Positions 27,829-36,085 of a stretch of 64,000 nucleotides of DNA are shown piece after piece (positions within the stretch are counted from its first letter, which is position 1; each line of letters begins with the position of its first letter). The notes under the pieces are model-generated. The model did no database searches. It was not told where the DNA came from and saw only the letters and a list, made by a program, of their open reading frames with translations. Origin of the DNA: Vibrio ziniensis (GTDB taxonomy: Bacteria > Pseudomonadota > Gammaproteobacteria > Enterobacterales > Vibrionaceae); assembly GCF_011064285.1 (NCBI RefSeq), contig NZ_CP049331.1, positions 1,798,001 to 1,862,000 of the forward strand. The letters are read 5' to 3'. The translations under genes and the position numbers were made by a program.

Positions 27829-29565
27829 ATGTACACACTTCGCCCATATCAAGCTGACTCAGTAAAAGCGGTTATTCACTACTTTCGCAAACACTCGACT
27901 CCCGCAGTCATCGTGCTACCAACGGGTGCAGGGAAAAGTTTGGTCATTGCCGAACTGGCAAGACTGGCTAAAGGTCGCGTGTTGGTACTTGCTCATGTCA
28001 AAGAGTTGGTTGAACAGAACCACGCAAAGTATGAAAGCTACGGTTTAACTGGCGCTGTATTCTCTGCGGGCTTAGGGCGTAAAGAGACAAATCAGCAAGT
28101 CGTCTTCGCATCAGTACAATCGGTTGTGCGTAACTTAGACGCATTTAAAAACCAGTTTTCCTTGTTGGTTATTGATGAATGTCACCGCGTTCCTGATGAT
28201 AAAGACAGCAGTTATCAAAAAGTGATTTCACATCTTCTTGAACTCAATCCTGGCATGAAAGTGCTTGGCTTAACGGCTACGCCTTATCGCTTGGGGATGG
28301 GTTGGATTTATCAATATCACACTCGAGGATTAGTCCGCAGCGAAGAGCCTCGTTTCTTTCGCGACTGCATTTTCGAACTCCCGATTCAATATCTGCTGGA
28401 TGAAGGCTTCCTAACTCACGCACGCTTAATTGATGCTCCAGTACTCAGTTATGACTTCTCACAGCTCAAGCCTGCAAATACTGGGCGGTACAAAGAATCT
28501 GAACTGGATTTAGTGATTGAACAATCTAAACGTGCAACACCCCAGATTGTTTCTCAAATCGTTGAGCTATCCAAAGACAAACAAGGTGTAATGATATTTG
28601 CTGCCACGGTTCGTCATGCCCAAGAAATCATGGGATTACTACCTGAAGAACATTCCGCATTAGTAATAGGCGATACGCCATCTCCAGAACGAGACCGAAT
28701 TATTAATGGCTTCAAGATGCGTGAAATTAAATATCTGGTCAACGTGTCTGTCCTAACGACTGGCTTTGATGCACCCCATGTTGATTTGATTGCAATTTTA
28801 CGCCCCACAGAGTCAGTGAGCTTGTATCAGCAAATCGTCGGACGAGGTCTACGTTTATCTCAAGGGAAGGACGAGTGTTTGGTGCTTGATTACGCAGGAA
28901 ACACTTACGATTTGTATCAACCCGAAGTGGGCGACCCAAAACCCGATTCCACCAGCGAAATCATAACCATTCCCTGCCCAGCTTGTGGTTTCAACAATAA
29001 CTACTGGGGAAAACTAGACGCTAACGGATTTCTTATCGAACACTATGGTCGTAAATGCCAAGGCTATTTTACCAATGAAGAAACCAACGAACGCGAACAT
29101 TGCGGTTACCGTTTCAGAGCCAAGTATTGTAACGAATGCGGAGCAGACAATGATATTGCAGCCCGTATCTGTCACGAGTGCGATGCCACCTTGGTTGACC
29201 CCGATAAAAAGCTCAAAGAAGCGTTGAGTCTTAAAGATGCTCTAGTCTTTGAATGCCTCAACATGGATTTGAGTGTACATAAAGATGACAAAGGCAAGTC
29301 ACAACTAAGAGTGACCTACATTGGTGACAACAACGCACAAGTACACGAATTTTGGGCACTGACTACGCCAAAACAAAAAGCCGTGTTTAAAGAACGCTTT
29401 GTACGACCACATTTGGCAGACAGACATCGACCATTCGACGAAGCGTCACCTTCGAAAGTCGTCGACAATCAACATCGTTTCCGCCCGCCACAATTTGTCA
29501 TTGCCAGAAAATCAGGTCGTTTCTGGAAAATGCGCGACAAAATATTTGCTGATGAGCTAGTGTAA
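27829..29565 (+). CDS. radD: RadD/YejH-like superfamily 2 DNA helicase
   Basis: A 578-residue SF2 ATPase (E. coli RadD 586). Walker A is PTGAGKS, motif II is DECH, motif III is GLTATPYR, and motif VI is QIVGRGLRLS. The C-terminal part (about 375-470) carries several CxxC pairs (CPACGF, CNECGAD, CHECDAT) that fit zinc-binding ribbons, as in RadD. RadD takes part in repair of double-strand breaks and stalled forks with SSB and RecA. The neighbour rsuA and the family layout support the assignment. No strong Shine-Dalgarno is visible before ATG 27829. Confidence 0.92.
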   Translation: MYTLRPYQADSVKAVIHYFRKHSTPAVIVLPTGAGKSLVIAELARLAKGRVLVLAHVKELVEQNHAKYESYGLTGAVFSAGLGRKETNQQVVFASVQSVVRNLDAFKNQFSLLVIDECHRVPDDKDSSYQKVISHLLELNPGMKVLGLTATPYRLGMGWIYQYHTRGLVRSEEPRFFRDCIFELPIQYLLDEGFLTHARLIDAPVLSYDFSQLKPANTGRYKESELDLVIEQSKRATPQIVSQIVELSKDKQGVMIFAATVRHAQEIMGLLPEEHSALVIGDTPSPERDRIINGFKMREIKYLVNVSVLTTGFDAPHVDLIAILRPTESVSLYQQIVGRGLRLSQGKDECLVLDYAGNTYDLYQPEVGDPKPDSTSEIITIPCPACGFNNNYWGKLDANGFLIEHYGRKCQGYFTNEETNEREHCGYRFRAKYCNECGADNDIAARICHECDATLVDPDKKLKEALSLKDALVFECLNMDLSVHKDDKGKSQLRVTYIGDNNAQVHEFWALTTPKQKAVFKERFVRPHLADRHRPFDEASPSKVVDNQHRFRPPQFVIARKSGRFWKMRDKIFADELV

Positions 29566-29654
29566 GTTTTCCGATTCGCAAGATGACAAGATTCACATCC
29601 TATTCATATACCGGCATTTATACTGCACCAATCATGACGTAACGGACGCTTTAC

Positions 29655-30071
29655 ATGCTAAATTCAAAACTCAATACCGCTACTTTGATTGCTCTCCTTG
29701 GCAGCTTTTGTTCTTTAGGTATGGCCTCTTTGGCTTTTGCCGAGCAGCCGATACTTAATGATCCTATTCAAGATATCTACAAAGAAGGCACGCAAGTCAA
29801 AATCGATGAAGATCAAGATGAAGTCTACGCTGCGGTGCAAAAAGGGCTTATCAAACCGTTTTCAGAACTCTACGCTGCGATTGATAACGAGCTCTATGGC
29901 CGCCTGATCAAAGTTGAGTTAGAAGAAGAGGATGACGAATGGATATACGACTTAAAATTAGTTCATGAAGATAAAGTGATACGTGTGGAATACAATGCAA
30001 CCACTCTTGAGCTAATGTCTATCAAAGGCAGAAACGTGCTAAGCGTAATAAAAAATAGAGACGCACAATGA
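29655..30071 (+). CDS. PepSY-domain periplasmic protein
   Basis: A 138-residue protein with a Sec signal peptide of about 30 residues ending near SLAFA. The mature part holds one PepSY-like domain (about 55-130), with the pattern GRLIKVELEEEDDEWIYDLKLVHEDKVIRVEYNATT. The stop overlaps the start of the response-regulator gene by four bases, so it is the first gene of a PepSY-regulator-kinase operon. Such proteins are often small periplasmic modulators of a histidine kinase or protease; a role as an accessory sensor here is inference. Confidence 0.88.
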   Translation: MLNSKLNTATLIALLGSFCSLGMASLAFAEQPILNDPIQDIYKEGTQVKIDEDQDEVYAAVQKGLIKPFSELYAAIDNELYGRLIKVELEEEDDEWIYDLKLVHEDKVIRVEYNATTLELMSIKGRNVLSVIKNRDAQ

Positions 30072-30727
30072 AGATCCTCGTAGTTGAAGACGACCAAAAA
30101 CTAAATGAACAGATAGCCACCGCACTGGAAGATGCTGGCTGGGTGCCAGAAGCGTCTTTTGATGGTGAAGATGCGCTTTATAGAGCAACCACCGAAGAAT
30201 GGGACTGTATTGTTTTAGACTTAGGCTTACCTAAACTCGATGGTATTTCCGTACTCAACAGTCTGCGTGACCAACAAATCAATACTCCAGTTATCATACT
30301 CAGCGCTCGCGACACACTTACCCAACGTGTGGAAGGCTTAAATGCAGGTGCCGACGACTATCTGACCAAACCATTTGAAATAGTTGAGCTGATAGCGCGA
30401 ATTCGTTCGCAATTACGCAGAGCTTCTGGTAATGCAGCCCCTATTTTGCAAGTGGGCAATTTAAGTTTGGATACGCGAAGTTCAGTGGTGACTTGGAAAG
30501 ACCAACCACTAAGCCTAACAGCCTTGGAATATAAAGTTATCGCTTATTTCATGCATAACCCCGATAAAGTAATTTCTCGCACCGAGTTAGTTGAACACAT
30601 CTATAAACAGGATTTCGACCGAGATTCGAACACTATAGAAGTATTCATTGGACGTATTCGAAAAAAAGTGGCGCCAGATGTCATCAAAACCGTGAGAGGC
30701 TTGGGGTATCAATTGCATGCCCAATAA
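30068..30727 (+). CDS. OmpR/PhoP-family response regulator
   Basis: A 219-residue two-component regulator. The receiver domain (about 1-115) has the acidic pair in VVEDDQK, the phospho-acceptor aspartate in IVLDLGLPKLDG and the conserved lysine in LTKPF. The C-terminal winged helix (about 125-218) is OmpR-type, with RTELVEHIYKQDFDRDSNTIEVFIGRIRKK. It is closest to the PhoP/QseB branch. It overlaps both neighbours, the PepSY gene by 4 bases and the kinase gene by 11, which indicates strict co-expression. The target genes are not known. Confidence 0.94.
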   Translation: MKILVVEDDQKLNEQIATALEDAGWVPEASFDGEDALYRATTEEWDCIVLDLGLPKLDGISVLNSLRDQQINTPVIILSARDTLTQRVEGLNAGADDYLTKPFEIVELIARIRSQLRRASGNAAPILQVGNLSLDTRSSVVTWKDQPLSLTALEYKVIAYFMHNPDKVISRTELVEHIYKQDFDRDSNTIEVFIGRIRKKVAPDVIKTVRGLGYQLHAQ

Positions 30728-32078
30728 ACACGATTCCTTAAAACGAGCTTCGTTAAAACATCTCAGTATAAAAAATCGGTTACTGTTGGCTGCCACGCTT
30801 TGGTTAAGCGCCATGATACTGGCTGCGGGCTATCTTATTCCTTCAATGGTAAAAGACTATCTCATCGAAGATGCACAGAGCCAACTTCGCCTTTCAATGG
30901 ATGAAATTACGGCCAATTTAGAAGCAGATAAAACAGGTAGACTTAGCCTTTCACGCCGTCTGTCCGATCCTCGATTTAATCAGCCTTACAGCGGTGTCTA
31001 TTGGTCAATGCAGATTGGAGAGCACGCTATTCGTTCTCGTTCCTTATGGGACAAAACGCTGGTCGAAGAGCAGCATAGCCACAAAACCATCTACAAAGGC
31101 GCAAAAGACGAAAACTTAGTGGTGCTCACGCAAACCATTTATCTGCCGGAATATTCACGTCCTATTCAGATCATTGTTGGCATGGATGACTCCCCTATCC
31201 AAGAAACGTTAACGCAAGTGATTGGGCAACTTTGGATCATTCTTGCGCTGTTGTTCTCTGGTGTATTAATTCTGATTAGCGCGCAAATTTCTTGGTCATT
31301 ATGGCCTCTTGGGAAGATGCAAAAAGAGCTCGCTTTACTGCGCAAAGGAGATCAATCAACTCTCAGCGAAAACTACCCCAAAGAAGTCTATCCGCTGGTT
31401 AAAGACCTTAATGCTCTGCTATTTCACTATCAGGAGTTGCTAGAGCGTGCTCGCAACCATGCAGGCAACTTATCTCATGCGTTAAAAACACCGCTCTCTG
31501 TGATCAAAAACGAAGTGGCAACACTCAATGAAGAGAGCAAGCAAGTACTACAAAAACCCATTGAACTGATTCAACAGCACATTGATTACCACCTAGGTCG
31601 TGCGCGCATGGCTGGCGCTGCAAACATACTGGCAGTGAAAACAAGCCCTAGCGAGAGGGTCGATACCATTTCTATCGCTTTTGACAAAGTGTATGCCGAG
31701 CGTGAAATCACCTTAGTCAACGAACTGGATTCAAATCTTACTGTCGCCGTTGAACCCACCGATTTTGACGAAATGATCGGTAACTTATTAGAAAACAGTT
31801 ACAAATGGGCGAACTCCCTCATTCGTGTGTACAGCATGGAAGAAAACAAAGAACGCATTGCTATCTGCGTAGAAGATGATGGCGCAGGTATCAGTAAAGA
31901 AGATATCGAACATGCCATCAAACGTGGTATTCGCATAGATGAAACCGTTCCGGGCACAGGTTTAGGGTTAAACATCGTGAGCGAAATGGCACACAGCTAC
32001 CGAGGAAAACTTTCCCTATCGAAAGGGCAACTTGGCGGATTAAAAGCTACCTTAACCTTACCTGTTCCCGCTGCTTGA
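30717..32078 (+). CDS. PhoQ-like sensor histidine kinase
   Basis: A 453-residue inner-membrane kinase. It has two membrane helices, near residues 21-41 and 168-190, and a periplasmic sensor of about 125 residues. A HAMP linker and the H-box NLSHALKTPLSVIKNE follow. N box DFDEMIGNLLENSYKWA, G1 DDGAGIS and G2 GTGLGLNIVSEMA define the ATPase domain. The H-box resembles that of PhoQ. Given the PepSY gene in front, the signal could be cationic peptides, divalent ions or envelope stress; this is inference from the PhoQ branch. Confidence 0.93.
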   Translation: MPNKHDSLKRASLKHLSIKNRLLLAATLWLSAMILAAGYLIPSMVKDYLIEDAQSQLRLSMDEITANLEADKTGRLSLSRRLSDPRFNQPYSGVYWSMQIGEHAIRSRSLWDKTLVEEQHSHKTIYKGAKDENLVVLTQTIYLPEYSRPIQIIVGMDDSPIQETLTQVIGQLWIILALLFSGVLILISAQISWSLWPLGKMQKELALLRKGDQSTLSENYPKEVYPLVKDLNALLFHYQELLERARNHAGNLSHALKTPLSVIKNEVATLNEESKQVLQKPIELIQQHIDYHLGRARMAGAANILAVKTSPSERVDTISIAFDKVYAEREITLVNELDSNLTVAVEPTDFDEMIGNLLENSYKWANSLIRVYSMEENKERIAICVEDDGAGISKEDIEHAIKRGIRIDETVPGTGLGLNIVSEMAHSYRGKLSLSKGQLGGLKATLTLPVPAA

Positions 32079-32174
32079 TGATTCCTTGTTCAACAAAGCC
32101 ATAGATACAGATAAGATTCACCGCTAGAACGACATTTTTATTGCTACATCCCTGATTGGATGATAGTATCCGCG

Positions 32175-32240
32175 CTCGTTTTGATAGACATACTTGGTGT
32201 ATCAAACGTTAATACAACACAAGGTCGCATTGTGTTGTTC
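32175..32240 (+). promoter_or_regulatory. Two-hairpin leader of rplY
   Basis: Upstream of rplY two hairpins follow each other: TTTGATA/TATCAAA (32180-32206) and a perfect CAACACAA/TTGTGTTG stem (32215-32237). In E. coli, L25 represses its own mRNA translation through a structured leader. These hairpins sit in the matching position, so an autogenous control site is likely but not shown. Confidence 0.5.
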
Positions 32241-32273
32241 ATTTATTTTTTACTAATTTTGAGAGTAAATACT

Positions 32274-32552
32274 ATGAAATTTGAAGCAGTAGTACGTACT
32301 GAACTAGGTAAAGGTGCGAGCCGCCGCCTACGTCACGCTGGCCTATTCCCTGCTATCGTTTACGGTGGTGAGGCTGCGCCTGTATCAATCACTCTAAACC
32401 ACGATGAAATCATGAACCAAATGGACAAACCAGAGTTCTACGAAGGTATCGTTCTTGTGATTGGCGGTGCTGAAGTTAAGGTTAAGCCGCAAGACGTACA
32501 ACGTCACGCGTTCAAACCAAAAGTTGAGCACATGGACTTCATCCGTATCTAA
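32274..32552 (+). CDS. rplY: 50S ribosomal protein L25
   Basis: Short-form L25 of 92 residues, which binds 5S rRNA in the central protuberance. The start [21 protein letters not shown] at 32274 fits the family; the longer frame from 32160 is leader sequence. GAGAG precedes the start. The protein lacks the C-terminal CTC-type extension of many bacteria, as usual for enterics and vibrios. It is followed by a strong hairpin. Confidence 0.97.
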   Translation: MKFEAVVRTELGKGASRRLRHAGLFPAIVYGGEAAPVSITLNHDEIMNQMDKPEFYEGIVLVIGGAEVKVKPQDVQRHAFKPKVEHMDFIRI

Positions 32553-32640
32553 TTCCCTACCAAGGAATTAGTTGGATAAAATCCAACCTTTTGCATATAT
32601 AAGATAAATCAGCCTTACCAACTGATACATCTAAAAATTC

Positions 32641-32671
32641 GAAACCCCGATGCTACCAACATCGGGGTTTC
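32641..32671 (+). terminator. Terminator after rplY
   Basis: GAAACCCCGATG and CATCGGGGTTTC form a 12-base-pair stem. The following T run is weak (CACCGTTTTA), so it may also act for the small convergent gene. Confidence 0.75.
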
Positions 32672-32688
32672 ACCGTTTTAGGTTACCG

Positions 32689-32874
32689 CTAATATCTTCC
32701 CATTCCATGGAACATTCCGCCGAACACTGCCATCAGAACTGCGAAAATCACACTCAATATGATGAAAGCAGGAATTGAAGCAATGGCAAATTTCACCATA
32801 AAAATTACCATCGACATAAATGGCATTTTGATATCGACAACCGTTACTTCCTGCTTACCGTTTTCAACAGACAT
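32689..32874 (-). CDS. Small membrane protein of unknown function
   Basis: A 61-residue protein with a soluble N-terminus of about 15 residues and hydrophobic segments over about residues 17-54. A very good Shine-Dalgarno (AAGGGAAG, about 5 bases before ATG) and a TTATAAT element just upstream support that it is real. It ends in the glycine- and methionine-rich tail GGMFHGMGRY. I do not recognise a family. Confidence 0.65.
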   Translation of the reverse strand: MSVENGKQEVTVVDIKMPFMSMVIFMVKFAIASIPAFIILSVIFAVLMAVFGGMFHGMGRY

Positions 32875-33093
32875 ATCACTTCCCTTATAATTAAATTTCG
32901 CTATAGGATTACGTAATCACTGTAGTAGTTATCTGATATAGCGACACTTTTTATCTTTCATTCCCAAAAGCTCTTTTTCTAAATGAGATTAGTGAAAGAA
33001 TTCCCAAAAAACACTTTAACCATGCATTTTTTCTAAGCTCAGTGTATAACTCTCGGTAAGAGCTGATAGTGATTATGACAAAGAGACCTAGTT

Positions 33094-33324
33094 GTGAAAA
33101 TAACTGAACTTAAACCTGATCCTCTGGTTTGCCCATTGTGTGGTAAACCTAATACCTGCATTAACCTAGGCGTGCTTGATATTAAAAAGTCCTGTTGGTG
33201 TAACGATCCCACAATTACTTTTCCTGAAGAGCTGTTATCACAAATCCCTCCTGAACTGAGAAGAAAAGCCTGCATCTGCAAAACCTGCGTTTTGAATTTT
33301 CAAGCATCACAGAAATCACAATAA
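33094..33324 (+). CDS. Cysteine-rich CWC family protein
   Basis: A 76-residue protein with the cysteine pattern CPLCGKPNTC, SCWC and CICKTC, matching the cysteine-rich CWC family, which probably binds a metal such as zinc. The start is GTG 33094, with AAGAGA upstream. The gene stands alone; function is unknown. Confidence 0.8.
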   Translation: MKITELKPDPLVCPLCGKPNTCINLGVLDIKKSCWCNDPTITFPEELLSQIPPELRRKACICKTCVLNFQASQKSQ

Positions 33325-33683
33325 CCCCCTCTATTTTTCCCTTTAAAAACAATATTTTTTATCAATTTATAATTTATCACCTATGCTTATCTATTGGAGT
33401 GCCGAGTTGTTGAACAGCCTGCACTTCTCTGTTTGCAATTTGGAATAGCGGCTTTGATGTAACACCTGTTTCCAAGACGTTTGTCACCTTTCATCGCTCT
33501 GGCTTATTCCTTGCTTAAACAACCATATACCTAACCATCTCATATGGTTCAGGTTTAGAAGTAGTTAACTTCAACAAAGCCTTAACAGGAAGTTATAAGG
33601 CAACCACCTCTGATTAGGCAGACCATAACTGGGAAGTGCTGATCACGTATTCACTGTTGGTTGCCATAAAGGACGGAACGACC
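33325..33683 (+). promoter_or_regulatory. Non-coding leader of the ATP-grasp/alpha-E operon
   Basis: This 359-base region has no gene. It contains AACCATAT/ATATGGTT (33521-33549), GAAGT/ACTTC (33558-33572) and GGCAACCA/TGGTTGCC (33599-33665). The last pair brackets about 50 bases and ends three bases before the Shine-Dalgarno AAAGGACGG. This suggests a folded 5' untranslated region, but no known riboswitch was recognised and no promoter was clear. Confidence 0.4.
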
Positions 33684-35138
33684 ATGGATAAATTAACTAA
33701 AAACTACAACTCCGAAATGTTCTTTGATGAACTCATTGATAGCGAAGGAAAGCCTCGTCAATCGGCTTCACAACTACTCACTTACTTAGAATCATTACCA
33801 GCTGAAGAGCTTGAAAAACGTCGGCTTACCGCTGAAACCACCATTCAGGAAATGGGGATAAGTTTCACGGTTTACACCGAAGAGGGAAACATTGACCGAG
33901 CTTGGCCTTTTGACATCATACCGCGCACCATTGATGCCAAAGACTGGCAGGTCGCAGAGAAAGGATTAAAGCAAAGACTTACGGCTCTCAACCGCTTTAT
34001 TGATGACCTTTATCACGATCAAAAGTGCATTAAAGACGGCGTTATTCCTAAGCACATTATCGAGGAATCGAAAAACTTCCGCCCTGAATGCATCGGGGTG
34101 TCGCCCGCTTTTGGTGTGTGGGCACACATTTGTGGCACCGATTTGGTGCGCGCAGATGACGGCCAGTTCTATGTACTTGAAGATAACCTGCGTGTTCCTT
34201 CAGGTGTATCGTATATGCTCGAAAACCGTGCAATCACCAAACGCGTTCTTCCAGAGCTATTTGAAAACGACGATATTCTTCCAGTCGACTCATACACGTC
34301 AAGACTGTTTGATATGCTGGCAGCCCTTTCTCCACGTGCGATTGAGCATCCAGAAATAGTCGTTTTGACACCGGGTATCTATAACTCTGCGTATTTCGAA
34401 CATGCGTTCTTAGCTCAGCAAATGGGTGTAGAACTGGTTGAAGGTGGCGATTTATATGTCGACACCGACGACTGTGTTTACATGAAAACTATCTACGGAC
34501 CAGAACGCGTTGACGTTATTTATCGTCGTATTGATGACTGGTTTATTGACCCAGAAGTGTTCCATCCGGAATCAATGCTTGGCGTTCCCGGATTAATGCG
34601 AGCTTGGAAAGCGGGTAACGTGGCTCTGGCTAACGCTCCAGGCGCTGGCGTTGCTGATGACAAAGTGGTTTATGCCTATGTACCCGACCTGATTCGTTAT
34701 TATCTTGATGAGGAACCGATTCTACCGAACGTAGAAACCTTCCTATGTGAAGATGAAGAACAGCGTGCTTACGTGTTAGCCAACCTAGATAAGCTAGTAG
34801 TAAAACCAGCCAACGAGTCCGGTGGTTACGGTATGCTTGTTGGTCCTCACTCTACGGAAGAAGAGCGAGTTCTTTTTGCAGACTTAATACAAAAGAACCC
34901 TCGTAATTACATAGCGCAACCAACACTAAAACTCTCCACGGCTCCTACTTTGGTCGACACCAACTGTATCGAACCTCGTCATTTGGATTTGCGTCCATTC
35001 ATTTTGCAAAGCAACAAAATCTATGTCACTACAGGCGGGCTTACACGCGTTGCGTTGAAGAAAGGCTCCCTTGTCGTTAACTCGTCACAAGGCGGTGGTA
35101 GTAAAGACACATGGATTGTTAAGTCAAAAGGAGAGTAA
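33684..35138 (+). CDS. Circularly permuted ATP-grasp protein
   Basis: A 484-residue protein of the circularly permuted ATP-grasp family (DUF404/DUF407). The start is ATG 33684, after AAAGGACGG; the frame to 33636 has no ribosome binding site. Visible family motifs include VLEDNLRVPSGVSYMLENR, VVLTPGIYNSAYFEHAFLA, VIYRRIDDWFIDP and LVVKPANESGGYGMLVG, which carry the nucleotide and metal contacts. ATP-grasp enzymes join a carboxylate to an amine or thiol through an acyl-phosphate. It is the first gene of a five-gene operon, with two bases before the alpha-E gene. Substrates are unknown; comparative analyses of such clusters proposed amide or peptide ligase roles. Confidence 0.9.
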   Translation: MDKLTKNYNSEMFFDELIDSEGKPRQSASQLLTYLESLPAEELEKRRLTAETTIQEMGISFTVYTEEGNIDRAWPFDIIPRTIDAKDWQVAEKGLKQRLTALNRFIDDLYHDQKCIKDGVIPKHIIEESKNFRPECIGVSPAFGVWAHICGTDLVRADDGQFYVLEDNLRVPSGVSYMLENRAITKRVLPELFENDDILPVDSYTSRLFDMLAALSPRAIEHPEIVVLTPGIYNSAYFEHAFLAQQMGVELVEGGDLYVDTDDCVYMKTIYGPERVDVIYRRIDDWFIDPEVFHPESMLGVPGLMRAWKAGNVALANAPGAGVADDKVVYAYVPDLIRYYLDEEPILPNVETFLCEDEEQRAYVLANLDKLVVKPANESGGYGMLVGPHSTEEERVLFADLIQKNPRNYIAQPTLKLSTAPTLVDTNCIEPRHLDLRPFILQSNKIYVTTGGLTRVALKKGSLVVNSSQGGGSKDTWIVKSKGE

Positions 35139-35140
35139 CA

Positions 35141-36085
35141 ATGTTATCAAGAGTTGCTGAGCGCCTTTACTGGAGTGCGCGTTATTTGGAGCGAGTCGAA
35201 AACATTGCTCGCCTATTAAATGTTTACGATGAACTGCTGTATGACTTACCAAGAGACATTCGAATTTCTTGGTATAACCTTATCGAGATCAACGGCAGCG
35301 TTATTGATTACACCAGCAAATACAAAGATCACGGCGAACGTAATGTGGTGAAATATTTGCTTTCTGACATGGATAACCCAAGTTCCCTACTCGCCTCGCT
35401 CAATATGGTGCGTGAAAATATTCGTACCTCTCGCGATGTAGTCCCAGAGGAGATGTGGGAGCAGATCAACGAGCTAAACATCTACGCTAAAAAACACATT
35501 CAGCTAGGCATCAACCGTTCAGATCGGCACGTCTACCTGAATGACATCATTGAAGGTTGCCAAAAAGTGATTGGGCTTCTTGCCAACGCGATGCGTCGCG
35601 ATGCAGGCTGGAGCTTTATTATCTTAGGTCGCTACCTAGAGCGCGCAGATATGAATACTCGTATTTTGGATTCTGCAGTGTCGATAATGAACCAATCAAG
35701 TGAAGAGGAGCGTCTTCACCTTGAGCAAGTCTTGTGGTCAAAAGTTCTCAAATCGCAGAGTGCCTATCTTAACTATCGCAGAACAATGCGTGCATCGGTC
35801 ACTGGTGAAGATGCGGCGACATTTTTGCTGATGGATGAGTTCTTCCCTCGCTCACAAACATTTTGCTTAACGCAAATCAAAATCGCAGCTGAAGCACTTC
35901 CAAGTGCGGAAGAAGTGGTTGTTGAAGTTAATCGTCTACTTGATAACACCAAAGGCGTTGAGAGTGCAAAAGAGCTCAACATCGAATTCAGTAACTATCT
36001 CAATGACGTCCAGTTAGCCATTATCGACCTGCATAGCCAGATCCGAGAGACTTGGTTCCACTTCCGCCACGGAGAAGCTGCATGA
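35141..36085 (+). CDS. Alpha-E domain protein
   Basis: A 314-residue all-helical protein of the alpha-E (DUF403) family. It opens with the family start MLSRVAERLYWSARYLERVENIAR and contains GWSFIILGRYLERADMNTRIL. It is found almost only beside circularly permuted ATP-grasp and transglutaminase genes, and its arrangement here (directly after one ATP-grasp gene, fused to another further on) suggests it is a partner or scaffold of that enzyme. Its stop overlaps the start of the next gene by four bases (ATGA). Confidence 0.9.
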   Translation: MLSRVAERLYWSARYLERVENIARLLNVYDELLYDLPRDIRISWYNLIEINGSVIDYTSKYKDHGERNVVKYLLSDMDNPSSLLASLNMVRENIRTSRDVVPEEMWEQINELNIYAKKHIQLGINRSDRHVYLNDIIEGCQKVIGLLANAMRRDAGWSFIILGRYLERADMNTRILDSAVSIMNQSSEEERLHLEQVLWSKVLKSQSAYLNYRRTMRASVTGEDAATFLLMDEFFPRSQTFCLTQIKIAAEALPSAEEVVVEVNRLLDNTKGVESAKELNIEFSNYLNDVQLAIIDLHSQIRETWFHFRHGEAA

